A stretch of DNA of 64,000 nucleotides, taken from NCBI GenBank assembly GCA_021740385.1, contig JAIOZY010000012.1:1-64000 (forward strand). The letters run 5' to 3'. The DNA is from Prolixibacteraceae bacterium (GTDB taxonomy: Bacteria > Bacteroidota > Bacteroidia > Bacteroidales > Prolixibacteraceae). Positions 8,399 through 16,609 of the stretch are shown piece by piece. Position numbers and translations under genes: made by a program. A model generated the notes under the pieces. It ran no database searches. It worked only from the letters and a program-made list of their open reading frames with translations, and was not told where the DNA came from. The first letter of the stretch is position 1, and every line of letters begins with the position of its first letter.

Positions 8399-9121
8399 AT
8401 GAATTATAAACTAACGTTTTTCCATTACGCTGCCTCGGTGGGCGCATTGCTGGCTGTTTCGGGGAGTGCAAATGCAGTAATCCTGCCCGGAAAGTTTTTA
8501 CCCATCGGGCCTTACTCCGATGCAATCCTCGACCATGATTACGACCGTGTATTCATCGACCTGAATGATGACGACCAACCCGATTTTCTCCTTGCTTTTG
8601 AAAGCCATACAAGAACAACATCAACAGGTTCTACAACCCTTTTTGTTACAGAAAGGATCGTTGATATAATTGCTGCTTCATCCTGTTTTATTGACAATAC
8701 ATTGCAGTATATAGCTTCTTCCTCCACTAATATCTTTGCAAGGAATAATCAGCTTAACGATGCAATAGGCCCGATCAGTTATCCCTACGACAGAGGAATA
8801 ATCTCCATGTATACCGATCCGGCTCCCTCCACTCCCATTCCGCTTACACCAGACTTTGACGGCACAAATGGCGACGAAGGATACATTGGCGTGGGCAAGA
8901 CATCACCTGAGGGAACCTATTATGGCTGGATTCATATAACCATTGGCCCCGAATGCACCCCGGTAACTTTCGATACCTGTGCGTTGGAATACTATCCGAA
9001 CAGGCCAATAGCAGCAGGCGACTCAACACCCGTACCCCTGTTGCCCATTGCTTCGGCTGCCGGTTTGGGATTAATAGGCCTGATGGCTGCAATGAAAAAA
9101 CGTAAAAAAGTAACCGCTTAA
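8399..9121 (+). CDS. Secreted protein with PEP-CTERM-like sorting tail (copy 1)
   Basis: 240 residues. The N-terminus has a signal peptide (HYAASVGALLAVSGSANA). An acidic DLNDDDQPDF calcium-loop-like motif sits near residue 60. The C-terminus is tripartite: VPLLPIASAAG, a hydrophobic helix GLGLIGLMAAM, then KKRKK. This layout copies PEP-CTERM/VPLPA-CTERM sorting signals, and the segment before it (EGYIG, YYGWIHI, CALEYYPNRPI-AAG) resembles the C-terminal part of small PEP-CTERM proteins. I infer processing by an exosortase-like enzyme, but none lies in the window. Two paralogues follow at 9525 and 10263. A Spy-like gene begins 11 bp downstream. Confidence 0.75.
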   Translation: MNYKLTFFHYAASVGALLAVSGSANAVILPGKFLPIGPYSDAILDHDYDRVFIDLNDDDQPDFLLAFESHTRTTSTGSTTLFVTERIVDIIAASSCFIDNTLQYIASSSTNIFARNNQLNDAIGPISYPYDRGIISMYTDPAPSTPIPLTPDFDGTNGDEGYIGVGKTSPEGTYYGWIHITIGPECTPVTFDTCALEYYPNRPIAAGDSTPVPLLPIASAAGLGLIGLMAAMKKRKKVTA

Positions 9122-9132
9122 AACATACAACT

Positions 9133-9465
9133 ATGAGAAATATTGTCTTTATCATTATACTAATGGTGATGTTGCCAATGGCAACCCAGGCGAAGGGCAA
9201 AAGCCCGATACCCGATGTCCGCAAACATAAAACCGAATTGCAGCTCACAACCGAACAAATGAACCGGTTGAACACCCTTTACACCAACTTTGAAGCAAGG
9301 GCCAAACTGCAGGCCCCGGCCGAAAACCGCAAGGAACAGTTGTTGCAAAAAATGGAACTGAACAAGGAAATGCGAAAAGAAGTGTTGAAAGTACTCACAC
9401 CAAAACAGCGAAAAGCGTATTTCCAACTCATTCAATCAAAAAGAGCACAACAAAAAATAAAATAA
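9133..9465 (+). CDS. Spy/LTxxQ-like periplasmic protein (copy 1)
   Basis: 110 residues. It has a signal peptide (MRNIVFIIILMVMLPMATQAKG), then a charged helical body with the repeat LQLTTEQMNRLNTLYTNF and LKVLTPKQRKAYFQL. That pattern matches Spy/CpxP-type proteins (the LTxxQ motif), which act as periplasmic chaperones or envelope-stress sensors in proteobacteria. It follows the first sorting-tail protein after 11 bp and ends at a strong terminator, so the two form a two-gene unit. A close paralogue lies at 10991 in the same position relative to the third sorting-tail protein. Confidence 0.7.
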   Translation: MRNIVFIIILMVMLPMATQAKGKSPIPDVRKHKTELQLTTEQMNRLNTLYTNFEARAKLQAPAENRKEQLLQKMELNKEMRKEVLKVLTPKQRKAYFQLIQSKRAQQKIK

Positions 9466-9470
9466 AAAAT

Positions 9471-9494
9471 AACCGCTGAAAAGCGGTTTTTTTT
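9471..9494 (+). terminator. Intrinsic terminator after the first cassette
   Basis: AACCGCT-GAAA-AGCGGTT followed by a run of Ts. The A-rich sequence upstream would let it act weakly on the other strand. Confidence 0.85.
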
Positions 9495-9524
9495 ATTTCG
9501 ATGGAAAGTAAAAAATTTTAACAG

Positions 9525-10196
9525 ATGAAAAACAACAAATTCATCAGGTATACAACGACAGTTGGTGCATTACTAACTGTTTCGGGCGGGGCAAATGCCG
9601 TTATACAACCCGGCAGTATAACCGGAGATGCCCTTTTAGACCATGTGGGCGACGAAGTTTTTATTGACCTTGACAGAGACGGAACTCCTGATTTTATCGG
9701 GTTTGCAGTCGGGGTTTCCTATGGCTCAATACCTGATTGGATGGAATTTATTCTATATGGTTATGCCTCAGGCAATTTTGTCGAAATCTATTCTCTTTCT
9801 ACATCTTTCTCCTGGCCAATGCCAAAAATTAACAATTTTAACCTGAACGACCTGATCGGCCCCCTGTCATACCCTTACTATTACGGGGTCATTTCTCATT
9901 ATTCTGCCCCAAGCCCTCCCTCACCGCCTACAGCCCCTTTCAATCCAACCAACGACGAAGGGTATATTGGCGTGAGCATGTTAAAACCTTCGGGTACATG
10001 CTATGGCTGGATACAGGTTTCAATCGGTACAGAAGGGGATGCCGTTGAATTTACAGCCTGTGCACTTGAACACAGGACCAATGACCCCATTGTAGCAGGC
10101 AATTCAGTTCCTGTACCTTTATTACCCATTGCTTCGGCAGCCGGATTAGGCCTTGTTGGCCTGATGGCCGCATTGAAAAAGCGCAAAAAAAAGTAA
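9525..10196 (+). CDS. Secreted protein with PEP-CTERM-like sorting tail (copy 2)
   Basis: 223 residues, paralogous to 8399 and 10263. Signal peptide (TTVGALLTVSGGANA), calcium-loop-like DLDRDGTPDF, conserved NLNDLIGPLSYPYYYGVISHY, the EGYIG / CYGWIQV pair, and the tail VPLLPIASAAGLGLVGLMAAL-KKRKKK. Unlike the other two copies it has no Spy-like gene behind it; the gap to the next paralogue is only about 65 bp. Presumed location is the cell surface or outer membrane after tail processing (inference). Confidence 0.75.
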   Translation: MKNNKFIRYTTTVGALLTVSGGANAVIQPGSITGDALLDHVGDEVFIDLDRDGTPDFIGFAVGVSYGSIPDWMEFILYGYASGNFVEIYSLSTSFSWPMPKINNFNLNDLIGPLSYPYYYGVISHYSAPSPPSPPTAPFNPTNDEGYIGVSMLKPSGTCYGWIQVSIGTEGDAVEFTACALEHRTNDPIVAGNSVPVPLLPIASAAGLGLVGLMAALKKRKKK

Positions 10197-10262
10197 AAAC
10201 AAACGAATGAATTAAAAACAAAAAGTGTTAACTTGCTGAAAATATTTATAAACCTGACTTCT

Positions 10263-10979
10263 ATGAAAAATAAATTTACACATTATGCCGCATCAGTAGG
10301 TGCTTTGCTGGCCATTTCGGGCGGGGCACACGCGGTTATTCAACCCGGCACAATTATTAAAGGTCCCGATGGCGATGCCATACTCAATCACGATTATGAC
10401 GAGGTTCTCTTTGATCTCGACAATGATGGAAACCCCGATTTAATTGCTGTTGCCTGGATCGAATCATCTATCAGCACTTATTTCAGTAGTAGCTATTATT
10501 CATACCGATCGTTTGCTTTAGGCTCTTACACTTATGGAAATGTAGTTGAATTAAACTCGTTTTCAAGTTCTTTCTTTTGGAGTGAACCAAAACTGAAAAA
10601 ATTCAACCTCAACGACGTTATTGGACCGCTTTCGTATAGCAACAACTGGGGTCTCATTACCAATTATTCAATTCCCGTTGGGGACCCGATTCCTACAACC
10701 ACGCCCCCGGGCACATTTGAATACACCAATGACCAGGGGTATGTTGGCATACAAATGTTTACCGATAGCGGTATTAAATACGGCTGGATTGATGTTCACA
10801 TCAGCTCAACAGGCAACGAAGTTGGTTTTACGGGATGTGCCCTTGAATACAGGCCCAATGCCCCCATTGCTGCAGGAGATGCTGTACCCGTACCGCTCTT
10901 ACCCATTGCTTCGGCAGCCGGGTTAGGGCTGGTAGGATTGATGGCCGCACTTAAAAAACGCAAAAAAGTTAACGCATAA
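10263..10979 (+). CDS. Secreted protein with PEP-CTERM-like sorting tail (copy 3)
   Basis: About 238 residues with the start at MKNKFTHYAASVGALLAISG; an upstream in-frame start at 10233 would add residues before the signal peptide. It carries the same elements as copies 1 and 2: HDYDEVLFDLDNDGNPDL, FNLNDVIGPLSYSNNWG, QGYVG, KYGWIDV, and the tail VPLLPIASAAGLGLVGLMAAL-KKRKK. A serine- and tyrosine-rich stretch (SSISTYFSSSYYSYRS) in the middle is specific to this copy. A Spy-like gene starts 11 bp downstream, the same spacing as in the first cassette. Confidence 0.75.
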   Translation: MKNKFTHYAASVGALLAISGGAHAVIQPGTIIKGPDGDAILNHDYDEVLFDLDNDGNPDLIAVAWIESSISTYFSSSYYSYRSFALGSYTYGNVVELNSFSSSFFWSEPKLKKFNLNDVIGPLSYSNNWGLITNYSIPVGDPIPTTTPPGTFEYTNDQGYVGIQMFTDSGIKYGWIDVHISSTGNEVGFTGCALEYRPNAPIAAGDAVPVPLLPIASAAGLGLVGLMAALKKRKKVNA

Positions 10980-10990
10980 AAATTATTGTT

Positions 10991-11320
10991 ATGAAGAATA
11001 TACTGATCATCATAAGTTTTATCATCCTTTTACCATTGGTTACAAACGCCGCCGGTAAAATTGCAATGCCCGATGTGCGCAAGCATAAAACGGAACTGAA
11101 CCTAACATCCGATCAAATGGAAAGGTTAAATACCATTTACAACAACTTCCAGGCCAGGGCTAAACTTCAGGCTCCGGCTGAAACGGGACGGCAACGGATG
11201 GAACAACGCAGGGAAATGCGTAAAGAAATGCGTAAGGAAATTGGTAAAGTACTTACAAAAGAACAACGTCAGGCTTACGTTCAGCTAATGAGAGACAAAC
11301 GGCAAGAACAACAACGATAA
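10991..11320 (+). CDS. Spy/LTxxQ-like periplasmic protein (copy 2)
   Basis: 109 residues and a clear paralogue of 9133. Shared segments are a hydrophobic signal peptide, PDVRKHKTEL-LT, RLNT-YNNFQARAKLQAPAE, and a C-terminal KVLTKEQRQAYVQLM. The central part is rich in Arg/Glu/Met (EQRREMRKEMRKEIG) and likely forms a long helix. It completes the second protein-plus-chaperone-like cassette and stops just before a bidirectional terminator. Confidence 0.7.
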   Translation: MKNILIIISFIILLPLVTNAAGKIAMPDVRKHKTELNLTSDQMERLNTIYNNFQARAKLQAPAETGRQRMEQRREMRKEMRKEIGKVLTKEQRQAYVQLMRDKRQEQQR

Positions 11321-11326
11321 ATAAAA

Positions 11327-11355
11327 AAAACCGCTTCGAAAAGCGGTTTTTTTTT
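11327..11355. terminator. Bidirectional terminator between convergent genes
   Basis: AAAACCGCTT-CGAA-AAGCGGTTTT is flanked by an A-run on the left and a T-run on the right, so it can stop transcription both from the Spy-like gene and from the leftward carrier/thioesterase gene that ends at 11354. Confidence 0.8.
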
Positions 11356-12679
11356 ATTCAATAATGTTGACCACCAAGTCGGAAAGCTTTTTTAAAACCA
11401 CGGGTTGCAACAATTGATTGTGATTGGCTTCAAGTGTTTCAATAGTCAAATTGCCTTTAACAAATTTATCCCAGTCGTAACGGTACCGGCTGAAATGCTC
11501 ATCGGTTGAGCGTACCAGTAACATATCCCCTTTTAACAGCTTATGATTGAATTGCCGGTAAAAACGTAAATGTGCCGATTCCGACATGGTCAGGTTGTTC
11601 TTCCGTTCGAACCACACAACCCGCTTTCCCCTGTAAAACAAATAAAACGCACACCAGGCTATGTGCTTCAGATTTACTGAAAGGGCTTTGCGATCTTTTC
11701 TGCGAATATTTTTGAAGATTAAACCGATATCCTGACGAACCAGTCCGGCAAGATTTATACCCCGCTTTTTTGCGGGTGGAATGTCAAGCAAGATAACTTT
11801 TTTCAAACGGGTTATTTTTAGGCGGGTAGCAATTTCGTAGGCCAGCAACCCGCCAAGGCTGTAGCCCAAAAGCGAAACCTCGTTGAAGTTCATCTGATCG
11901 ATTGTGGCAGCTGCCAAATCCATCAGTTCATTCAAGGTATAGAAATTGTAGCTTTTATCATCAACAATATTGTAGGTAACTACATAAAGGCCATATTTTT
12001 CGGGAAATGTCTTCAATGCAAAATTGTACGTATCAGCACCTCCCTTAACGGGCGGCACAAAAACAATAACCGGTGATTTTTCGCCGGAAGGCAAACGCAG
12101 GGGATCAACTGAAACCTTTTTCTCACCTCCCCGGTGGATGTATTCTGTTAGTCCGGAAAGGGTACGGTAACGGTAAAGGATAAAATAGGGCAAACTGATT
12201 TTTAACTCTTCCTGTATCCGGTTCATCACAAATTCGGCAAGGACACTGTCACCACCAAGATCGTTGAAAAAACAGTGCCAGGGCTGCACCCGGGGCAAGC
12301 TCAGTTCTTCCATCCAAATGGTTTTTAAGCGTTGGTATAACGGATCGTTTTCAAACTGGGATAAAACATTCCGATCGCCGGTATTACCAACTGAAAGCGG
12401 TTCAATTACAAGTGAGGCAATATCAATTCGGCCATTTTTACCTACAGGAAGGCATCTCTTTTCGATGTATAACAAGGGCACAGGCTGTACATCAACTTCT
12501 TTAAGAACCCATTCCCTTAAAAGATTTATATCGACAGGTTTCGACGCGGTGAAATATACAACGAGACGCTTTTTTAAGTACCGGCTACCTTTGTCTGCAA
12601 CAACAGCCTTTTCAACACCGGCGAACTGCTCAATCAGCTCCTCTAAATTTTTATAATCGGTAAATCGGTTGTGTGCCAT
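11354..12679 (-). CDS. Orphan NRPS-like protein: adenylation C-subdomain, carrier, thioesterase
   Basis: 441 residues. Residues ~1-95 look like the small C-terminal subdomain of an AMP-binding enzyme (VEKAVVADKGSR, LREWVLKEVDVQPVP, LPVGKNGRID, which is like the A10 NGK motif). Residues ~115-185 are an acyl/peptidyl carrier domain with the phosphopantetheine site LGGDSVLAE (Ser145). Residues ~200-441 are an alpha/beta-hydrolase thioesterase with the nucleophile GYSLGG (Ser274) and a likely catalytic His420 in EANHNQ. The large adenylation subdomain is absent, so the protein cannot activate an amino acid by itself. No adenylation, condensation or phosphopantetheinyl transferase gene is nearby. 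It may load in trans or be a decayed tail of an NRPS. Confidence 0.75.
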   Translation of the reverse strand: MAHNRFTDYKNLEELIEQFAGVEKAVVADKGSRYLKKRLVVYFTASKPVDINLLREWVLKEVDVQPVPLLYIEKRCLPVGKNGRIDIASLVIEPLSVGNTGDRNVLSQFENDPLYQRLKTIWMEELSLPRVQPWHCFFNDLGGDSVLAEFVMNRIQEELKISLPYFILYRYRTLSGLTEYIHRGGEKKVSVDPLRLPSGEKSPVIVFVPPVKGGADTYNFALKTFPEKYGLYVVTYNIVDDKSYNFYTLNELMDLAAATIDQMNFNEVSLLGYSLGGLLAYEIATRLKITRLKKVILLDIPPAKKRGINLAGLVRQDIGLIFKNIRRKDRKALSVNLKHIAWCAFYLFYRGKRVVWFERKNNLTMSESAHLRFYRQFNHKLLKGDMLLVRSTDEHFSRYRYDWDKFVKGNLTIETLEANHNQLLQPVVLKKLSDLVVNIIE

Positions 12680-12852
12680 AATTGTTTCGGTTGCAATAAA
12701 AGTAAGGTTTTTTTCCTGTATTTTTTACTTTCGCCCTCTATCCATAGAAATTACAGGTATCAATTTGTTTTTAAATGAATCCTGTTTTGATAAGAAATAA
12801 ACATATCAAAATCAAAATTGCTACTTTTACCTTGAACATTTATCATTTAATC

Positions 12853-15114
12853 ATGAAGAACATACTCTTTTTTGCCCTTGTATCGGGTCTGATATTTCTC
12901 TACGCCTGTAACACAGAAAAAGCTTCTCCAAAAAGTGAAGCATACAACTGGAAAAACGTACAAATTGTTGGCGGAGGTTTTGTCGACGGTATTGTATTCC
13001 ACCCTACCGAAAAGAATTTGCGTTATGCCCGTACCGACATGGGCGGGGCTTACCGATGGGACGAGGAACTACAACGCTGGACTCCCCTGCTCGACTGGTT
13101 ACCGTACGAAGATTTAAACCTGATGGGTGTTGAAAGCATCGCCCTCGATGCCAACAACCCCGATAAGGTTTTGCTATCGTGCGGAACATATACGTTACAA
13201 CATGTACCAAACGGAGCTGTGCTTGTTTCATCGGACAGGGGAAACACATTCAAAAAAGTTGATATGCCGTTTAAAATGGGCGGAAACGAAAACGGCCGCG
13301 GAAACGGTGAACGCATGGCCGTTGACCCGGCAAATGGCAACATTGTATACCTCGGAACCCGTAACGATGGTTTATGGCGAAGCACTGACGGGGGAATGAA
13401 CTGGGAAAATGTTTCCTCGTTTCCCGATGTAGAAGAAAAAATGCCCGAAGGGTTAAGCGAACGCGAACAACGACGCTGGGGCTGGTCGTCGAAAGGGAGC
13501 GGTATTATTTTCGTTGTGTTCGACCCGCAATCGGCTACATCCGAAGGGTGCCAAACAATTTATACCGGCGTTTCGCTCATGAACAGGGAAAACCTGTTCC
13601 GCTCGACCGACGGGGGCAAAACATGGAAAGCTGTTCCGGAACAACCTACACAATACCGCCCCACGCAGGGTGTACTGGCAAACAACGGAATGCTGTACAT
13701 CTCTTATGCCGATACGCCCGGTCCAAGCCAAATGACCAACGGGGCTGTTTGGAAACTGAACACGGTTAACGGAAATTGGACCAACATAACTCCCGACAAA
13801 CCAAATGAAAAACATAAATTTGGCTATGCTGCCGTTGCTGTCGATGCCTCCAACCCCGATGTTTTGATTACCAGTACACATTACCGTCCCGGGGAGATTG
13901 GCGGGGAAGAGATTTTCCGCACAACCGACGGTGGGCAAACCTGGAAAGCTGTATTTGCCAACGGAACGGAATACGACTATTCAAAGGCACCATACGTACA
14001 ACACACGGGCATACACTGGATGTTTGACATTGAAATTGATCCTTGCAACCCCGATCATGCTGTTTTTACAACCGGTTTTGGCGGCTTTGAAACCTTTAAC
14101 CTGACCAATGCCGATAAAGGGATCCCAACAAACTGGAGCGTGTATACCACAGGTATTGAAGAAACAGTACCGCTTGAGTTACTCAGTCCACCCGAGGGAC
14201 CTCAACTTGTAACAGCCATAGGCGATTACGGAGGCTTTGTACACTGGAACCTGGATGAACCGGCACCGGAAGGAAACTTCCTCAACCCGCACTTTGGCAA
14301 TACCGACGGGGTAGACTGTGCCTGGCAGGAACCCGAAATAATGGTACGGGTTGGTGTTGAATCGGGGCACGGACGAAATGGCCGGAACATTGCATGGACC
14401 AATGACTTTGGTAAAAGCTGGCAGCCTGCAAACATGCCCACAGAAAACAGTGCCCACGGTCACATTGCCGTTTCGGCCAACGGCGAAACCTGGATATGGA
14501 CGCCGCAACACCAAAAACCTTATTACACAAAAGATAACGGGGAAACCTGGAAAGGTATTGAAACCCTGCCTGAAGACACACGTGTGGCCGCCGACAAGGT
14601 AAACCCGCAAAAATTTTATGCCATTAATTTAGCTGAAGGCTTGTTGTACAACAGTACCGACGGAGCTTTAACTTTTTCAACGAAACCACTTAACCTTGCA
14701 AAAGGAAAAGTTGATAACGGAAACCGTGGCGACAGCCGTGGCGGGCAAGACCGGATTTATGCCACACCCGGACATGAAAACGATCTGTGGATTGCTGCAT
14801 TCGATGGATTGTACCATTCAGAAAACAAAGACACCCCGTTTGAGCTCATGCCCAACGTGACGGAAATTCATGGATTTGGATTTGGAAAAGCTGCACCCGG
14901 CAATAACTACCCTGCTTTATACCTGATTGGTGTTGTTGAAGGTGTGCGGGGCATTTTTCGATCCGATGATGTTACCCAAAACTGGGTGCGTATTAACGAT
15001 GACCGGCATCAATGGGGGCTTCTACTCCATATTACCGGCGACCCGAAAAAGTATGGCCGCGTTTACATTGGCACACACGGGCGTGGTGCGCTTTATGGCG
15101 ACCCGGCTGAATAA
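12853..15114 (+). CDS. GH74-type xyloglucanase-like lipoprotein
   Basis: 753 residues from MKNILFFALVSGLIFLYACN, a lipoprotein signal with Cys19. The mature protein begins with a GH74 hallmark, LRYARTDMGGAYRW, which holds the family's first catalytic Asp. AIGDYGGFVHWNL carries the second catalytic-Asp region. Asp-box/BNR repeats (RSTDGGKTWK, RTTDGGQTWK, YTKDNGETWK) build the two beta-propellers. GH74 enzymes cleave xyloglucan, and this one is likely anchored to the outer membrane or periplasmic face. It stands alone here, without a SusC/D pair beside it. An in-frame ATG at 12775 precedes the lipobox by 26 residues and is less likely the start. Confidence 0.85.
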   Translation: MKNILFFALVSGLIFLYACNTEKASPKSEAYNWKNVQIVGGGFVDGIVFHPTEKNLRYARTDMGGAYRWDEELQRWTPLLDWLPYEDLNLMGVESIALDANNPDKVLLSCGTYTLQHVPNGAVLVSSDRGNTFKKVDMPFKMGGNENGRGNGERMAVDPANGNIVYLGTRNDGLWRSTDGGMNWENVSSFPDVEEKMPEGLSEREQRRWGWSSKGSGIIFVVFDPQSATSEGCQTIYTGVSLMNRENLFRSTDGGKTWKAVPEQPTQYRPTQGVLANNGMLYISYADTPGPSQMTNGAVWKLNTVNGNWTNITPDKPNEKHKFGYAAVAVDASNPDVLITSTHYRPGEIGGEEIFRTTDGGQTWKAVFANGTEYDYSKAPYVQHTGIHWMFDIEIDPCNPDHAVFTTGFGGFETFNLTNADKGIPTNWSVYTTGIEETVPLELLSPPEGPQLVTAIGDYGGFVHWNLDEPAPEGNFLNPHFGNTDGVDCAWQEPEIMVRVGVESGHGRNGRNIAWTNDFGKSWQPANMPTENSAHGHIAVSANGETWIWTPQHQKPYYTKDNGETWKGIETLPEDTRVAADKVNPQKFYAINLAEGLLYNSTDGALTFSTKPLNLAKGKVDNGNRGDSRGGQDRIYATPGHENDLWIAAFDGLYHSENKDTPFELMPNVTEIHGFGFGKAAPGNNYPALYLIGVVEGVRGIFRSDDVTQNWVRINDDRHQWGLLLHITGDPKKYGRVYIGTHGRGALYGDPAE

Positions 15115-15150
15115 TTTATTTGGGGTTTAAAATTTTGAAGCAATCTGCTT

Positions 15151-15210
15151 AAAAAAAACCGTCCGGTGCAAGGTTTTGGCAATAATCATACAAACCCTGC
15201 ACCGGACGGT
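15151..15210 (-). terminator. Intrinsic terminator of the long leftward operon
   Basis: ACCGTCCGGTGCAAGG at 15158-15173 pairs with CCCTGCACCGGACGGT at 15195-15210 (one mismatch). On the minus strand the stem is followed by a run of eight Ts, so it ends the leftward transcript behind the Spy-like gene. Confidence 0.85.
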
Positions 15211-15232
15211 ACTATAACAACTAAAATTGCTA

Positions 15233-15670
15233 CTAACGCCTGTTGCCCCTTGGGGCCCCACGCCTTCCAGGAGGTGTACCCTGAGGCCCGCCACCACCAT
15301 CGCGCCGACGGCTACGGAATTCTTCCATCCGTTTCTTTTCAAGCTCAACGTGCTTCGTATATTGTTCTTCGGTTAAAATGGTTTTTAACTCAGCATTCTT
15401 TTCTTCCCTCAGGGTTTCCATTTTTTCACGCATCCCCTGAAAATCGCCTTGTGCCGACTGGAACATTTCGCCCATTTTTTGGCTGTATTTACGATTCAGC
15501 GAATCAACTTTTACTTCCTGTGCTTCATTCAGGCCTAAATCTTCAACCATTTGCTGCGTTTGTCGTTTGACCATTTCTTCAGGATCAAACTGTCCGCCCG
15601 GTGGCTGGGCAATTCCGGCAATTGTAAAAAATAAACCGGCTATTAACGGTATTAAAGTTTTCTTCATCAT
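15233..15670 (-). CDS. Spy-like periplasmic protein with Gly/Arg-rich tail
   Basis: 145 residues. Signal peptide (MMKKTLIPLIAGLFFTIAGIAQPP), then a helical body (VKRQTQQMVEDLGLNEAQEVKVDSL, TILTEEQYTKHVELEKKRMEE) with the LTxxQ-like pattern of Spy/CpxP proteins. The C-terminus is a disordered Arg/Gly/Pro tail (SRRRDGGGG, PPGRRGAPRGNRR). It is the last gene before the terminator of the RND/ABC operon, 92 bp behind the ABC permease, so it could be co-transcribed and serve as an envelope chaperone or sensor for the pump. That link is inference. Confidence 0.7.
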   Translation of the reverse strand: MMKKTLIPLIAGLFFTIAGIAQPPGGQFDPEEMVKRQTQQMVEDLGLNEAQEVKVDSLNRKYSQKMGEMFQSAQGDFQGMREKMETLREEKNAELKTILTEEQYTKHVELEKKRMEEFRSRRRDGGGGPQGTPPGRRGAPRGNRR

Positions 15671-15762
15671 TTCATTGGTTTTAAGTGTGATTAATTATTT
15701 ATGTTGATTGGTTAGCATCAAAAAGGTTTAATATGCTTTACATGCAGCTTGTAATACATTTG

Positions 15763-16521
15763 CTATCCCAGGAACTTTTCCCGTTTTTGCAAATTCATCA
15801 AACCGCCCAGAAGAAAAATGACCGCCCCTGAAAAAAGGAAGATGCGGTTTTTAACGGCCAGCGACTGCCACACCATGTTGCTCACATCCGAAGGATTGTC
15901 GTATGGGTTAAAGAAGATGTTCCAGTAACTGTTTTCAATATTATCAGACAGTATCAATAACGCGATTCCCAAAATGATAACCACGGCTGCTGTTCCGTTC
16001 CCCGAGCGCAGCATGGTTGACAAAAAAAAGGTGAAAATACCGATAAATGCCAACGGGAAAAGTATCTGAATATTCATCTTCAAAATGGAGAAAGATACCA
16101 TGGTGTATCTCAATAATTCAGAAAGCAACAGCAGTATAACAAAAGTGATGGCATAAATAAGCATCAGCCGCAAAAACCAAACCCTGAACCGGTAATTTGG
16201 AACGCCAAAAATTATCTCCAGCGTTCGGGAATCCTTGTCGCTCTGTATACCAAAAGCAGCCGGATAAAAAAGCAGCAAAGTCCCCACCAGCAGCAATATG
16301 CGGTATATGCCGGCCTCAGTAATCATTTGGCCGTTAAACAGGTTAAAGCCCACAATGAACAGAAAAATGGCCAAAGCACTTACCAGGAACCAAATAAACC
16401 TGTTCCCGAAAATAATCTTCAGGTTGTAGCGAATCATTTTCCATGTCAGGAACAGTTCTGCCCCAAATCGTTTTAAAAACGAAGAACTAACGGTATTCGT
16501 ATTTTGTTTTACAGCATTCAT
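15763..16521 (-). CDS. ABC-2 type transporter permease
   Basis: 252 residues with about six membrane segments: FIWFLVSALAIFLFIVGF, YRILLLVGTLLLFYPAAFG, LMLIYAITFVILLLLSEL, ILFPLAFIGIFTFFLSTML, AAVVIILGIALLILSD and IFLFSGAVIFLLGGL. FGIQSDKDSRTLEIIFGVPNYR is the typical cytosolic loop of ABC-2 permeases that meets the ATPase. It has no ATPase of its own next to it except the ATPase domain fused to the RND pump immediately upstream in the operon, which makes that fusion its likely energy-coupling partner. Confidence 0.8.
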   Translation of the reverse strand: MNAVKQNTNTVSSSFLKRFGAELFLTWKMIRYNLKIIFGNRFIWFLVSALAIFLFIVGFNLFNGQMITEAGIYRILLLVGTLLLFYPAAFGIQSDKDSRTLEIIFGVPNYRFRVWFLRLMLIYAITFVILLLLSELLRYTMVSFSILKMNIQILFPLAFIGIFTFFLSTMLRSGNGTAAVVIILGIALLILSDNIENSYWNIFFNPYDNPSDVSNMVWQSLAVKNRIFLFSGAVIFLLGGLMNLQKREKFLG

Positions 16522-16609
16522 AGTCTGAATTATCTTTTCATTTCCTGATGGTATATTTTTTCATGAATTTCTATACCACTTCAAATCGGAAACCCCAATC
16601 GCTCTCTTT

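Noticed and set aside
8399-11320. True LPXTG or T9SS C-terminal signals in the three secreted proteins
   Set aside because: No LPxTG motif is present, and the tail is a helix followed by lysines and arginines, not a T9SS beta-sandwich domain.
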